Part shown: positions 52,859 to 62,647 of the stretch, one piece after another
Numbering within the stretch: position 1 is the stretch's first letter
Layout of the letters: the number at the start of each line of letters is the position of its first letter
Source of the DNA: Teredinibacter turnerae
GTDB lineage: Bacteria > Pseudomonadota > Gammaproteobacteria > Pseudomonadales > Cellvibrionaceae
Direction: 5' to 3'
Length of the DNA stretch: 64,000 nucleotides
NCBI RefSeq assembly: GCF_037935975.1
Contig: NZ_CP149817.1
Coordinates: 1,922,001-1,986,000, forward strand
Made by a program: the position numbers and the translations under genes
The notes under the pieces: generated by a model
The model's input: the letters and a program-made list of their open reading frames with translations, nothing else
What the model was told of the DNA's origin: nothing
Database searches by the model: none

Positions 52859-53326
52859 TCAGGCGGAAATCGGGGGGCGATAAAGGAGCTTTTCGGGTGC
52901 TGCGGAAAAGTAGGGGCTATAGGTGAATGCATGCTCAGTAACGCAGGTTAAGAATACCTGACTCAAATGACTTATCACGGTGGTATTAGCGTTACAGCTG
53001 CTCATGGAGCACTGGTCGTCACAGCAGGTGTTGCCAGCGTCCGCAAGCGCCGGATGGATTTCTGTCGCTTGATCTGAAGACGCTAGTGGCGTTTGCGAAT
53101 ATTCCGCTGCCAGGTGCTCGGCAGTGGCAGCGCTATGACAGCCCGCCATATCAACAACAGGCTGCTTTTCGGTTTTGGGCTGGGTATGGCAAGGCAAGGC
53201 TCCCAGCGATTGGAAGCTGTATAACATTAGCGCCAGCAGTACCAACAGGCGTGACACAGGGCTAGAAAAACGGCTGCCAGACCATTCTCCCCGCACTGTG
53301 TTTTGTTGATATCGCTGCCTGTCCAT
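52859..53326 (-). CDS. CopL-like Cys/His-rich exported protein
   Basis: A 155-residue protein with a hydrophobic signal (LLVLLALMLYSFQSLGA) and a small mature domain with clusters CHTQ, GCHSA and NTCCDDQCSMSSCNANT. The C-terminus ends in LLYRPPISA, a feature of the DUF2946/CopL group of copper-linked proteins. These are probably periplasmic metal binders or leader regulators. It starts two bp after the cytochrome gene ends. Confidence 0.65.
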   Translation of the reverse strand: MDRQRYQQNTVRGEWSGSRFSSPVSRLLVLLALMLYSFQSLGALPCHTQPKTEKQPVVDMAGCHSAATAEHLAAEYSQTPLASSDQATEIHPALADAGNTCCDDQCSMSSCNANTTVISHLSQVFLTCVTEHAFTYSPYFSAAPEKLLYRPPISA

Positions 53327-53328
53327 AT

Positions 53329-53901
53329 CTAGTGGTGCTCGTTTGATGAGTGTTCAGCGGTGTTGTTTTTCGCCGTCAGTATTTGATACTGCGCTGCTGA
53401 CAGCTCTGGTAAACGTTCAATAAACGCCACCATGCTCCAAATACGCTCGTCGTCATGGTGGTACTTCCAGGCCGGCATCCCGGAGGCCTTAATGCCATGT
53501 TTGATAATCCAGAACCGCCGTTTTATCGCCTCTGTTTCTGAGTAGTTCCGGCTACCAATATCGCCCTGTTTTACCGCCAGGTTGGGCGGTGCAGGGTAAA
53601 GCCCCACAGAAAAATCACTCGCCGACCGCCCGGGTTTTAAGTGGCACTGAGCACACATATCGTTGTAATCGGCGCCGCCAGTTAATAGTCGGTCGGGGCT
53701 GTCCATATTCTCTGGAATCGTCACGTGCCTAGCGGCGCGAGCAACAGACTGTTCACGCACAAGCTCCAGGACCGAATAGGTAAGCCGGTTGTGTGGCACA
53801 TCTGCGCCTATGGGGTAGAACCCTCCATAGAACCAGCCTGCAAAGCCGCCAATCATCAGCAATACTGCAGCAGCGAACAACCATCCGAACCGTAGTTTCA
53901 T
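53329..53901 (-). CDS. Membrane-anchored monohaem cytochrome c
   Basis: A 190-residue protein with an N-terminal membrane helix (LFAAAVLLMIGGFAGWFYGG), one haem-binding motif CAQCH in DYNDMCAQCHLKPGR and a probable distal methionine in GIKASGMPAWKYH. It is a class-I-like cytochrome c facing the periplasm. In copper islands such genes may pass electrons during Cu(I) oxidation; that role is inference. The tail is His-rich (EHSSNEHH). Confidence 0.85.
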   Translation of the reverse strand: MKLRFGWLFAAAVLLMIGGFAGWFYGGFYPIGADVPHNRLTYSVLELVREQSVARAARHVTIPENMDSPDRLLTGGADYNDMCAQCHLKPGRSASDFSVGLYPAPPNLAVKQGDIGSRNYSETEAIKRRFWIIKHGIKASGMPAWKYHHDDERIWSMVAFIERLPELSAAQYQILTAKNNTAEHSSNEHH

Positions 53902-53916
53902 CCTGTGAGACGCCGA

Positions 53917-54252
53917 TTAGTGGTTGTGCTCGCTGTGTTTGTCAGACTTCTTCGTGTTCTCAGCGCTTTTGCTCTCCATCACCTTCTGATGGTCGTGATG
54001 CATATGATCCATATTCTTCATCTCTGAATCGTGGTGCGCATGATTGTGGCTGCCTTTAGCGGCCTCAGCACACTGCTTCATCATTGCCTGCATCACTGGG
54101 TCGTCCATCTTCATTTTGGAGTGGTCCATAGTGGCCATTTTTTTACAGTCGGGTTGTTCGGCTGTGTTAGTAGTATGCTCTTGTTCATGGGCGAGTGTGA
54201 TGCCGGATAGTGACAGCAATATAGTTAGCAACACTGGTTGAGCTATTTTCAT
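53917..54252 (-). CDS. Periplasmic Met/His-rich copper-binding protein
   Basis: A 111-residue protein from the ATG at 54252 with a signal peptide ending TLAHEQEH. The mature part has TMDHSKMKMDDPVMQAMMKQC and a tail with HNHAHHDSEM and MDHMHHDHQK, clearly suited to bind copper or silver. It is the first gene downstream of the CusR-box-like operator and probably heads the efflux operon. Longer frames to 54333 run into the operator and are rejected. Confidence 0.8.
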   Translation of the reverse strand: MKIAQPVLLTILLSLSGITLAHEQEHTTNTAEQPDCKKMATMDHSKMKMDDPVMQAMMKQCAEAAKGSHNHAHHDSEMKNMDHMHHDHQKVMESKSAENTKKSDKHSEHNH

Positions 54253-54321
54253 CTTTGGTATCCTCGTAGAACGAAACCTAATCAATGAAAACAGCTTACT
54301 CACCGCAGCCTGTCTCGGGCA

Positions 54322-54357
54322 TGACGCCAACATGACAAACTTGTAATGTTGGCGTCA
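54322..54357. promoter_or_regulatory. CusR/CopR-type operator nested in a 12-bp inverted repeat
   Basis: TGACGCCAACAT (54322-54333) and ATGTTGGCGTCA (54346-54357) are perfect 12-bp arms. Their spacer with the arm ends reads ATGACAAACTTGTAAT (54332-54347), one mismatch from the CusR box ATGACAANNTTGTCAT. It lies between the divergent Met/His-rich protein gene and cusR, so it can control both operons. Confidence 0.82.
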
Positions 54358-54414
54358 CGTTGGCGAATTTTTAGACGGCTATACTTTCAGCAAATCCATT
54401 TGGAGAGACAAAAC

Positions 54415-55104
54415 GTGCGCCTGCTGGTCGTAGAAGACGAGAAGAAAACCGGGGAGTACCTAAAACAAGGACTTACCGAAGCCGGTTTTGTAACTGATCT
54501 GGCAAACAACGGACTGGATGGCCATCACCAGGCTATGACAGAAGCCTATGACCTTATCCTGCTCGATGTGATGCTGCCGGATGTGGATGGGTGGCGCATT
54601 TTGCAGTCACTACGTGATGCTAACCGGCAGACGCCCGTGCTTTTCTTAACCGCAAAAGACAGTATTGAAGACCGGGTAAAAGGCCTTGAATTAGGGGCCG
54701 ATGACTACCTAGTAAAACCCTTTGCATTTTCTGAACTGCTGGCGCGCGTACGCACACTGCTGCGCCGGGGAGCGGCTCCCATTGTGAGTGATCAACTCCA
54801 GGTCGCGGACCTTGTTTTGGACCTGCGGAAGCACCGCGCGCAGAGGGCAGGCCAAACCATTAACCTCAGCCCCAAAGAGTTTTGCTTGCTGGAATTGTTG
54901 GTGCGGCGCGAAGGCGAGGTATTGCCACGCTCCCTGATTGCCTCCCAGGTATGGGATATGAATTTCGATAGTGATACCAATGTTATCGATGTGGCGATCC
55001 GCCGGTTGCGCAAAAAGATCGACGACGACTTTTCGCCTAAGTTAATTCACACCATTCGCGGCATGGGTTACAAATTGGAACAGGAAGCGCCCAATGCCAG
55101 TTGA
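54415..55104 (+). CDS. cusR: Copper-responsive OmpR-type regulator (CusR)
   Basis: A 229-residue response regulator. The GTG at 54415 is preceded by GGAGAG. Receiver: [23 protein letters not shown], phosphoacceptor Asp in [13 protein letters not shown], and [15 protein letters not shown]. The DNA-binding winged helix contains [22 protein letters not shown] and [18 protein letters not shown]. These are hallmarks of the CusR/CopR/IrlR group. It overlaps cusS by 11 bp. Confidence 0.9.
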   Translation: MRLLVVEDEKKTGEYLKQGLTEAGFVTDLANNGLDGHHQAMTEAYDLILLDVMLPDVDGWRILQSLRDANRQTPVLFLTAKDSIEDRVKGLELGADDYLVKPFAFSELLARVRTLLRRGAAPIVSDQLQVADLVLDLRKHRAQRAGQTINLSPKEFCLLELLVRREGEVLPRSLIASQVWDMNFDSDTNVIDVAIRRLRKKIDDDFSPKLIHTIRGMGYKLEQEAPNAS

Positions 55105-56467
55105 ACGAAAACCGATATCTCTTACCCTGCGCGTATTACTGTTTGTAATGCTGGCCATTGGCATTAGCCTGGTGCTGAGTGGTCACCTTGTGCTTTCTGC
55201 TATTCAACACCATTTTATGGAGCAGGATACAGAGGAGCTGGAGGTTATTGAACGCTCCATTCAAACAACGCTTACCGAAGCAGAAGTAAACGGAGTGGCT
55301 CCCACCCAGGCACTTCAAAATGCCGTTGTTGGGCACCACGGAGTGTACTTTCTTGTTAATACAAAAACGGGGGAGTTTGTTTATCAGAGCAATCAGTTAA
55401 AGTTCGCTCCGGACAATGCTTTTGAAAAACCTGCTACTGGTGAAGTGTTCAGCTGGGAGCAGGGAAATAAAGTCTTTCGTGGCAGTATTGTTGAAATAAG
55501 TACACCGTCAAAAAATTACTCAGCGGTAATTGCGCTGGACATGGCCTTCCACAAATCATTTTTAGCCACGTTCAAACGTAGCCTTTTACTTATTTTGTTA
55601 GCAACCGGCGGTGTTACGCTTATCGCCGCATGGCTGGGTATTTATCAGGGGCATCTTCCGCTTCGAAATTTGTCGCTGAGTATTCAGCAAGTAAAAACTA
55701 ACAGGCTCGATTTACGCTTAAACCCCTTAGCCGTTCCCAGCGAACTCAGAGAACTGGTGGTATCGTTTAATCATATGATCGAACGATTAGAAGAAGGCTT
55801 TGTTCGGCTTTCTCACTTTTCATCGGATATTGCTCACGAGCTACGCACACCGCTGACCAATATCATCACGCAAACACAGGTGGTACTCAGTAAAGAACGC
55901 AGCATCGAAGAATATCGAGAACTTTTATATTCCAGCCTGGAAGAACAGGAGCGACTCGCAAAAATGGTGAGCGATATGCTCTGGCTCGCCAAGAGCGACA
56001 ATGATCTTATAACGCTGGAAAAGACAGCGCTAAACCTGGCCGATGAAACAAAAGAACTGTTCGATTTTTTTGATGCACTGGCTTCAGAGGCTGATATTAC
56101 TTTGTCTTTGGAAGGCGATTCGCAACCGGTAATGGGGGATCGATCGCTTATTCGCCGTGCGCTGTCGAATTTAATTTCCAACGCCATTCGACATACGCCG
56201 AGCGGCTGCGTGGTCACAGTCAGCATTGAAGAAACCTCGAAAGAACAGCGTTATTCAATCGGCAATCCTGGGGAGCCCATTCCAGCGGAACACCTTAAAA
56301 AACTATTTGACCGTTTTTACCGGGTAGATCCCTCAAGGCAGCGGAATAGCGAGGGCGCTGGGTTGGGGCTTGCCATTACGAAATCGATTATAAGCAGCCA
56401 TGGGTGGTCGATTCACGTTGAATCCGATACCGGCTGTACCCGCTTCGTTGTAACTATTGAAAAGTAA
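55094..56467 (+). CDS. cusS: Heavy-metal sensor histidine kinase (CusS)
   Basis: A 457-residue membrane kinase of the CusS/CopS family: helix 1 ([20 protein letters not shown]), a periplasmic sensor of about 130 residues, helix 2 ([20 protein letters not shown]), HAMP ([19 protein letters not shown]), phosphoacceptor His in [16 protein letters not shown]-box [16 protein letters not shown] and G-box [13 protein letters not shown]. It senses periplasmic Cu(I)/Ag(I) and phosphorylates CusR. Start overlaps cusR, so they are coupled. Confidence 0.92.
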   Translation: MPVERKPISLTLRVLLFVMLAIGISLVLSGHLVLSAIQHHFMEQDTEELEVIERSIQTTLTEAEVNGVAPTQALQNAVVGHHGVYFLVNTKTGEFVYQSNQLKFAPDNAFEKPATGEVFSWEQGNKVFRGSIVEISTPSKNYSAVIALDMAFHKSFLATFKRSLLLILLATGGVTLIAAWLGIYQGHLPLRNLSLSIQQVKTNRLDLRLNPLAVPSELRELVVSFNHMIERLEEGFVRLSHFSSDIAHELRTPLTNIITQTQVVLSKERSIEEYRELLYSSLEEQERLAKMVSDMLWLAKSDNDLITLEKTALNLADETKELFDFFDALASEADITLSLEGDSQPVMGDRSLIRRALSNLISNAIRHTPSGCVVTVSIEETSKEQRYSIGNPGEPIPAEHLKKLFDRFYRVDPSRQRNSEGAGLGLAITKSIISSHGWSIHVESDTGCTRFVVTIEK

Positions 56468-56477
56468 ACGACTGCCA

Positions 56478-56692
56478 CTATTTACAGCATAACGAATCAC
56501 TCTGGACCGGCGGGCAGGGCACTGAACCGAACAAGCAGTAAACACAACAATCACCAGCCTTAGGCCGAAGCAGAGCATGGCAGGCCTCGCACTCGTAAAA
56601 CCATTGACATGCATTGGTGGGCATTGTCTCGAGTTTTTTATGACCGCATTCCGGCAGGTTATTAACGATTCAAGATTAATCTTGTTAGCCAT
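56478..56692 (-). pseudogene. GDCCVxC-type cysteine-rich small protein, frameshifted
   Basis: On the minus strand the frame beginning at 56692 (MANKINLESLITC) breaks after about 13 codons; the next frame continues ECGHKKLETMPTNACQWFYEC, then LLRPKAGDCCVYCLFGSVPCPP to a stop at 56478. Inserting one C in the run at about 56653 joins them into a 71-residue protein with the GDCCVxC signature known from small metal-island proteins (some are selenoproteins; this one has only Cys). Either a real frameshift or a base-calling error. Confidence 0.75.
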
Positions 56693-56727
56693 CGCCGTCT
56701 GATTAAACCCAAAATTGTAATTTATTT

Positions 56728-57434
56728 TCACTGCATATGAGACTGAAGTTTTTCCATCAAGACAGTGGACGCGTTATTCGTGAGCAATTGCCCTTCTTCA
56801 ATATAACCCCAAACAGTTGAATCACTTTTCCAACCGCCTTGCTTCTTAATTAACTCAAAATCGATTCGCTCCCTGGCTGCAGAGGTGGACAGGCCTCTAC
56901 GAAAACTATGGCTACTCAAATCTGGAACGAAATCAAACCCGCATTCCGTGCCAAGACGCTTTAAAAACTCGTTGATTGCTCCAGCACCCAAACGCGCGTC
57001 ACTGACTGTATCCCAGCGGTTTATTGGGCGAAATAGGGGGCCAGACTCTATACGGGCCTTTTCCACCCAATGTTTAATCGCCCTTGCGGGGCATACAGCT
57101 TCATTTCCAAAGGGGAGGGCCCGGACCATACCGGCGGACTCCTGGTCCGTCTTGGAGTGTGGCAGCGATATGATTAACCCCTCGGGCTCCCAGGTTAAAT
57201 GCTCAATATCAATACCTACCAGCTCACTTCGGCGAAACGCACCAAAAAAGCCGGTTAACACTAGCGCAAGATCCCTGGCTTGCTTGTTGGACTTGGGCGA
57301 TTGCCTAAGGTGGGCAACCATGTCCGCAATATGTTCAAGTCGGAGCGCCTTGGCTTTACGTTTGGGTGATCCGTGTGAACGGCGTATCCCTTCCATCGTC
57401 TTTCGTACGATAGGAGCATCCACAGGATTGGCAA
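56728..57434 (-). pseudogene. TnpS-like tyrosine recombinase, N-terminus lost
   Basis: The catalytic half of a tyrosine recombinase: FGAFRRSELVGIDIEHL, LPHSKTD, SSHSFRRGLSTSAA, GGWKSDSTVWGYIEE, carrying the R, K, H-x-x-R and Tyr residues. The N-terminal core-binding domain is missing: homology to the second copy (57886-58458) stops at IANPVD near 57434, where a coiled-coil gene fragment on the other strand begins. The open frame runs on to 57492 through foreign sequence. It resembles TnpS of Tn4651-type transposons. Confidence 0.75.
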
Positions 57435-57811
57435 TGCTGTATAACTCCAATGCGCTGTTACAACGACATGCCGATGAATTAAAACAGGCCAATGCGGCGC
57501 TAAATAGCGACCTGAAGGGAAAGATAGAAGATATCCAGAACCTAAAACACGAGTATGAAGAAGCCGTGACAAGCTGCCGGGAATACCAGTATAAAAATGA
57601 TCAATTGGCGGAAAGCATGGCCGTGCTCACCACTCAGAAAGCTGATATCGAAAAGCAAGTGGCCGTGTTATCCCACGCATTGGAGACCACCAAAGCAGAA
57701 CTGAAAACCGCCCAGGATAAAGTGGCATTTCTGACCGACGAGAATAAGGTGATTCTTCAGGAAAAGGCGGTGATCCAGGGGCAGTTTAAACAGCTTCAGG
57801 AATCGTTATAG
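57434..57811 (+). pseudogene. TnpT-like coiled-coil fragment (C-terminal part)
   Basis: Reading forward from the ATG at 57434, 125 residues of heptad-rich coiled coil (HADELKQANAALNSDLKGKI, ADIEKQVAVLSHALETTKAE) end at a stop. It matches the C-terminal part of the coiled-coil gene at 58490-59235 (there ESTRSELKSEKNKL). The N-terminal DNA-binding domain is missing. The junction coincides with the break in the opposing recombinase fragment, showing a deletion through the divergent recombinase/coiled-coil pair. Confidence 0.65.
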
Positions 57812-57885
57812 ACTGGAAAGTAAATATCTATATGTTTCAATGCTTTAGGGGTGAAGTGGCTAAATCCAACGCTTTTACCGGCCGG

Positions 57886-58458
57886 ACCTCGAAATCTACC
57901 CGCTCCCTCGCAGCTGAAATCGACAAGCCTCTGCGAAAACTGTGACTGCTTAAATCCGCTACAAAATCAAAACCACAATTCGTTCCGAGATTTTTAAGAA
58001 GTTCGTTGATCGCGCCAGCGTTCAGGGACGTCTCTTTTATCTGATTCCAGCGATTGATTGACCGAAAAAGCGGTCCTGAGTCAATTATTGGAAGGAGGCG
58101 ACTGCTGAATATGGCTTACCATCCGTGCGATATGCTCGAGCCGGCAAGCCCTGGCCTTGCGTTTGGGTTTTCCGTGTGATCGACGGATACCTTCCATTGT
58201 CTTCCGCACCACCGGCTCATCCACGGGATTGGCCAACCCCTGATATCGGTGCCACTGACTAATTGCTGTGAGGTGTATATCCAGCGTCCGGACACTGGAT
58301 ACCTGAGCTTTAGCCAGTAAATATTTGATCACGGTGCGTTGGTCCGTCGGCAGACGTCCGCCCCATTTCTCAAACTGCGTGATGGCAGAGCGGTAGGCTT
58401 TGCGCGTGTTTTCAGAGGTCGCAGCACTGAGATATTTCCGAAGGGTCTCCGACTCCAT
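57886..58458 (-). pseudogene. TnpS-like tyrosine recombinase, second copy, internal deletion
   Basis: From ATG 58458 the N-terminal core-binding domain is present (MESETLRKYLSAATSENTRK, FEKWGGRLPTDQRTVIKYLL, LANPVDEPVVRKTMEGIRRS). After QQSPPSN the frame ends; the distal part resumes as DSGPLFRSINRW, GAINELLKNLGT and SSHSFRRGLSISAARERVDF, then ends abruptly near 57886. Compared with the copy at 56728 about 95 codons, including the first catalytic Arg and Lys, are deleted. It is not functional. Confidence 0.75.
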
Positions 58459-58489
58459 AGAAGAGGGCAGCCCGGTAGATATCTTGGCA

Positions 58490-59235
58490 CTGGTAGTAAA
58501 AAGCACCATCGCGCCTTTACTAAAGCGTTGGCGATCGAACAGCGTGGATGAGATCGAACACAATGGACTGCCAGCCGACCTGATTCAAGCTGTGAAATCG
58601 TTGCATGAACGACTTCAGCGTGCTGCTGATATCCGCATAGAGCAAACAACGGAAAACCGGCAGCAAGGCCTGTCATTGGAGGAAACGCGAATTGCCTTAG
58701 TCAAAGCGGAATCTCAGCGGGATGAATCCATTAAACGTACCAGCGAACTAAAAGACACCGTAGCCGAACTCAAGCAAGAAGACCGAGATATTCGTAGTCA
58801 TTTTGATCACTACCAACAAAGCATCGCCGAAGATCGACAGCAGGAACGTGATCAGTTCAGAGAATCGAAACAGCAAATGCAGGCCCAAGTCGAGGCCCTT
58901 GGCGTTCAATTAGCTCAGGCACAAGCTAAGGTTGCTGCTCTGACAGACGCGAATGAACTCCTTCAAGAAGATCTGCTTAAGCATGCACAGTCCGGAAAAG
59001 AGTTGCAAAACATCGTTAGTCAGAAATCAAATGAAATCCAAAGCCTGAAACGAGAATTGGAAAATTCGTTGCAAAAGATACGCAAGGTTGAAGACGAAAG
59101 AACGCGGCTAACAGATAGGGCAGAAATGCTTAGCGACCAAAAATCCGGGATTGAAAAAGAAATCGCTGCATTGGCTCAGGCTTTGGAGTCAACCAGGTCC
59201 GAGCTTAAATCCGAAAAAAATAAACTGACAAATAT
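58490..59235 (+). pseudogene. TnpT/KfrA-like coiled-coil DNA-binding protein, truncated
   Basis: The N-terminal part has the KfrA-type DNA-binding end STIAPLLKRWRS and GLPADLIQAVKSLHERL. An extra A in the AAAAA run near 58500 separates it from the preceding LGTGSK in another frame. The rest is long coiled coil (LEETRIALVKAESQRDESIKR, QAQVEALGVQLAQAQAKVAAL). The gene stops at about 59235, where transposase DNA of the opposite strand begins. With the divergent recombinase this resembles the tnpS-tnpT pair, but there is no room left for their resolution site. Confidence 0.65.
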
Positions 59236-61364
59236 GGTACTCCGTTAACAGGTTCTGTTCGTACAGATCCCACATCGTTCCATCCGCCGAAGCGTGCTTG
59301 CCGCTGCCCCAGTATTTAGGCAGATCAAATTTATTGTAAGCGTTGACGACTTGGGTGATCGCTTTGTCCAATCGATCTTCGGAGGCATGCCGAAGGTTGA
59401 GCCAGGCGATCTGTTTACGGCTCATATTTTTCACAGACTTGGCCGTTTGAACAGGACCGAGATTGCAGCCATAGCAAAATAATGTGGTAATGAAGCGCTT
59501 TTCCGGTTCATCAATACGTGTTTCATTCCCTGACATCGGCCCAAATAGTTTGTGAAGGCCAAGCCACTTTTCGGTGTCGGTCAGGATGTCAATGATGCTT
59601 ACTTCAGGAAGGTTTTCCGTAATCAGAGCATCGAGTTTTTGCAGCTCGGCGAGCGGTTGTTCACTTCTTATCGGACTGATCGACAGTTTCCCCTCTTTGA
59701 TTGAGGCATGAAGATTAGATGGAAATCGCTCGTCTACCCGTTTTGATCGCTCTGATAGTTCCTGCTTTAAATTAGTGACAAACAAATGCGCATCATTCAG
59801 TGGCATTTTCCACTTGTTCGCTGTACTCGTCTAATTCTTCATCCAGCGTTTCATCATCGACCAGTTGCTCGCGATAGTCATCAAATTCGGCGCTGAAGGG
59901 AATAAACAGATCGCCCGATGAGAGCTCGTGCTTGATGTGTAACAACAACCAGAGTTCGAGGTATTTTCGATGGAAACGTCTTTCGGTTTCTCCGGCATCA
60001 TTCTTCGTGTTCGACAATATCAGCTTGCGCCATTTTTCGGTGAACCAACGGGTATCGAATGGCTCTGGCAAATGCTGATTAAGCGTCTCTTCGCTGATAA
60101 ATTCGGATCGAGTACTGCGCAAGCTCTTTAGAAGTATAAGCAGTGACGTACTGCTGGTATCGCTGGAGGTTGATTGCAAATCCAGTATATCCAGACAATT
60201 GAACAGCAAAGCGCGTTTCTGACGGTAATTGCTCAACATAAAGGGGTAGTAATTGTTCCCGGCTTAGGCGATGTGCTGGTTACAGCGATCAATCAGTGCG
60301 CTGGCATCATCTCCCAAGACAGTACCAATCGATTGCAGTTTGGTTAATTGTTCAGAGTCTTGATCGTACGCGATAAGAACGTCGCGAAATTTTGAGATCA
60401 GGGCATCAATTTGTTTTTGGTGCTCCAGGATGTATTTGTTCAATGCGCCCTGGGCACCCGCTTCCATGCTTCGCAGCATCTTGATGTACAGGTTTGCCAC
60501 ATCATCCAAGGCTTTGCTGTGTTGTTGGCGAATCAATATGACGGCGAGTGCGTAGCGTTTATTGACTTTGAGTCGTGCCATTTCCGGGGCGGTTAACGCG
60601 CGAGCCTCCAGCGCAAACTGTCGGTATTTCACCACAGGAACATCGACTTCAGGGAGAGTTTCACCTAATGTTTGGAGCCAATGAACATGCTGAAGATAGC
60701 TCCGCACTTCTTTGTTACCCGGCTTTTTGGGTTCACGTTTAAGAATATTCCAGGCACTGTAAGCGCCATCGGAAGGATTCAGTAATTCATCAATTTTCTG
60801 TTTCGCTTCCGGCGAGAGATTCAGGCCGATCTCACGAAAACAGTCTTCATTGACTTTATTTCTTGCCGCACGAGCGATTCGTTTGAGGACTGTAAAACCG
60901 GGTAGTTCGTAATGGTGATGCGCCAATTCCTCGAGCATCACGTTGATGATGTCCGCGAGCATCTCCTTTGTCGCTGAAGCATTTTCAGCAATTTGAGCGA
61001 GCCAGGGTTGGTTACTTAAGCCGAATGGCTTTATTCCGAGATATTCCCTCAATTGTTGCTGCTGACGAGATCGAGAACCTGATCGGTCGTAGTCTTTAAG
61101 CTGTTTAAGCGTAATCGGCCGTTTGATACCTATGGCGTCAAGTACGTGTTTCATGATGGTTGGCGGCGCTGAAGCCAGGGGTACAAAGTACCCGAGCCGC
61201 TGAAGTAATTTCAGGTTCAGAATGAAACCGAAGCGCAAGATCGGCTTTTTTTCGGAGACAATCAATTTTAATTCTTCTGGCGTAGGGGTGTAATACTCCT
61301 TGAGTTCTTTTTCGGTAACCGTGCTGCGCAACCTGGGATACGCAGTTTCGTGCAGACTGCTCAT
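59236..61364 (-). pseudogene. Tn3-family transposase remnant (tnpA)
   Basis: The N-terminal DUF4158-type region of a Tn3 transposase begins at 61364 (ELKEYYTPTPEELKLI, LNLKLLQRLGYF). An in-frame TAA at 60264-60266 interrupts it: sequence before and after (CNQHIA, stop, AGNNYYPFMLSNYRQKRALL) is continuous in the same frame. A one-base shift follows near 59800. The catalytic core starts (KYWGSGKHASADGTMWDLYEQ) with the first Asp but ends at LLTEYHI, where coiled-coil gene sequence abuts. The second Asp and Glu are lost, so it cannot be active. Confidence 0.88.
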
Positions 61365-61394
61365 ATCTTAAAGTTCCTTTAAAAACGGGGGGCA

Positions 61395-62645
61395 TTAATC
61401 CCAGTGTTTATCGGTGCGAGGATCGCGAATGTTGACCTCCAGCATGCATTGATTCTCAGAAGCGATCTGGTGCATTTGGTGAAGCAGTTCATCCAGGATT
61501 TCATCCAGTGAATCACCATCGCTGTGCTCGACAGTAATTTCGTACTTCCTTCCTTCTGAGCCGTTTTTTTTCATCGACCAAGGTGACAAACAATGTCGCT
61601 CGATCATTTTTTTTGCTCGTTCAGTGCGCTTGGAAAGTTTACTGTAGGGCTCAAGAACAAGAAGGACCTCCAATAACGATTGTATGGATTGTTGTTCTTC
61701 TCGTTCGATTTGCGCAGTGCCTTTAGCCATTCCAGTTTCACTACGATACTGAGCAAATGGATCTGGGGTGTCAATGTAACGCATCGCGGACTGAACATCT
61801 TTCCAGCCCACGTATTCCATCAGGGATTTCGTGTCCCAGCCTTGCGCATTGGCCCAGGTGGCAAAACCTCTTCGCAGTGAGTGGCTGCTAAACAGGTTTG
61901 CCTCGTCGATGTCGGCTTGCGTACAACACTTTTTAATGATCCCGATGATACTGGCGGGATGGAGCGCGTCGTCGGATACCTGTCCCCATCGATTAATCGA
62001 ACGAAAGACCGGCCCGCTTTGTAATTGCGCTGCGCTAATCCAATCTAAATAGGCTTCAACTGGACACAGCTGTTGTAATGCAGGTGCCTTGTATCGCCGT
62101 CCCAACCGGGAATGATCGCCTTTGCTGCGGGGTACAAATATTTCCATTCCTTTCCCTGCCTCGGCTTGAATATGCTCCACGCAGAGACGGGCTAATTCAT
62201 CACTGCGGAACGCCCGCCAGAAACCGATCAGCAATAGGGCTTTATCCCGGATCGATTGCAGCGCTTCCTTTGGCGAGCCATTTTCAATAAAACGATCAAA
62301 CGAGTTTACCAGCAGCGTTAACTGGTCAAGCTGAATCGGTTTGGCTTGCTTTTGGACGACCGGGTGTAATTCGGCAATGCCCTTTAAGACTTTTTTCACA
62401 TGAGGGGCTTTGGTGGGATCAGGGAAGCCCTGATCAAGATGCCAAGCTGCCAAACCGGCTAGTCGTTGACGCAGTGTATTCACGGACAATGTATTGGCAT
62501 AATCCACCAGATACCGCGCCACACTGTCGGCCGTTGTAGGAAGAAAGCCACCCCAATGACTTTCAAAATGTTCAATCGCCGCACGGTAACTTAACCGAGT
62601 GTTATCGCGTGTTGCCGCTCGGATGTAGTGATCTACATCTGTCAT
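61395..62645 (-). CDS. Tyrosine recombinase/integrase (TnpI-like), intact
   Basis: A 416-residue recombinase. The N-terminal core-binding domain (YIRAATRDNTRLSYRAAIEHF) is followed by a catalytic domain with Arg in FWRAFRSDELARL, Lys in VPRSKGD, His/Arg in SSHSLRRGFATWA, Trp in place of the second His (YVGWKDVQSAMRY) and Tyr in RYIDTP. A C-terminal extension of about 100 residues has no known domain. It precedes the tnpA remnant by 30 bp on the same strand, like tnpI-tnpA of Tn4430. It begins two bp after the MerR gene. Confidence 0.85.
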   Translation of the reverse strand: MTDVDHYIRAATRDNTRLSYRAAIEHFESHWGGFLPTTADSVARYLVDYANTLSVNTLRQRLAGLAAWHLDQGFPDPTKAPHVKKVLKGIAELHPVVQKQAKPIQLDQLTLLVNSFDRFIENGSPKEALQSIRDKALLLIGFWRAFRSDELARLCVEHIQAEAGKGMEIFVPRSKGDHSRLGRRYKAPALQQLCPVEAYLDWISAAQLQSGPVFRSINRWGQVSDDALHPASIIGIIKKCCTQADIDEANLFSSHSLRRGFATWANAQGWDTKSLMEYVGWKDVQSAMRYIDTPDPFAQYRSETGMAKGTAQIEREEQQSIQSLLEVLLVLEPYSKLSKRTERAKKMIERHCLSPWSMKKNGSEGRKYEITVEHSDGDSLDEILDELLHQMHQIASENQCMLEVNIRDPRTDKHWD

Positions 62646-62647
62646 GC

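Noticed and set aside
56333-56731. 132-codon minus-strand open frame after cusS
   Set aside because: It overlaps the cusS 3' end and corresponds to the wrong frame of the frameshifted GDCCVxC-type gene; only its first codons from 56692 are meaningful.
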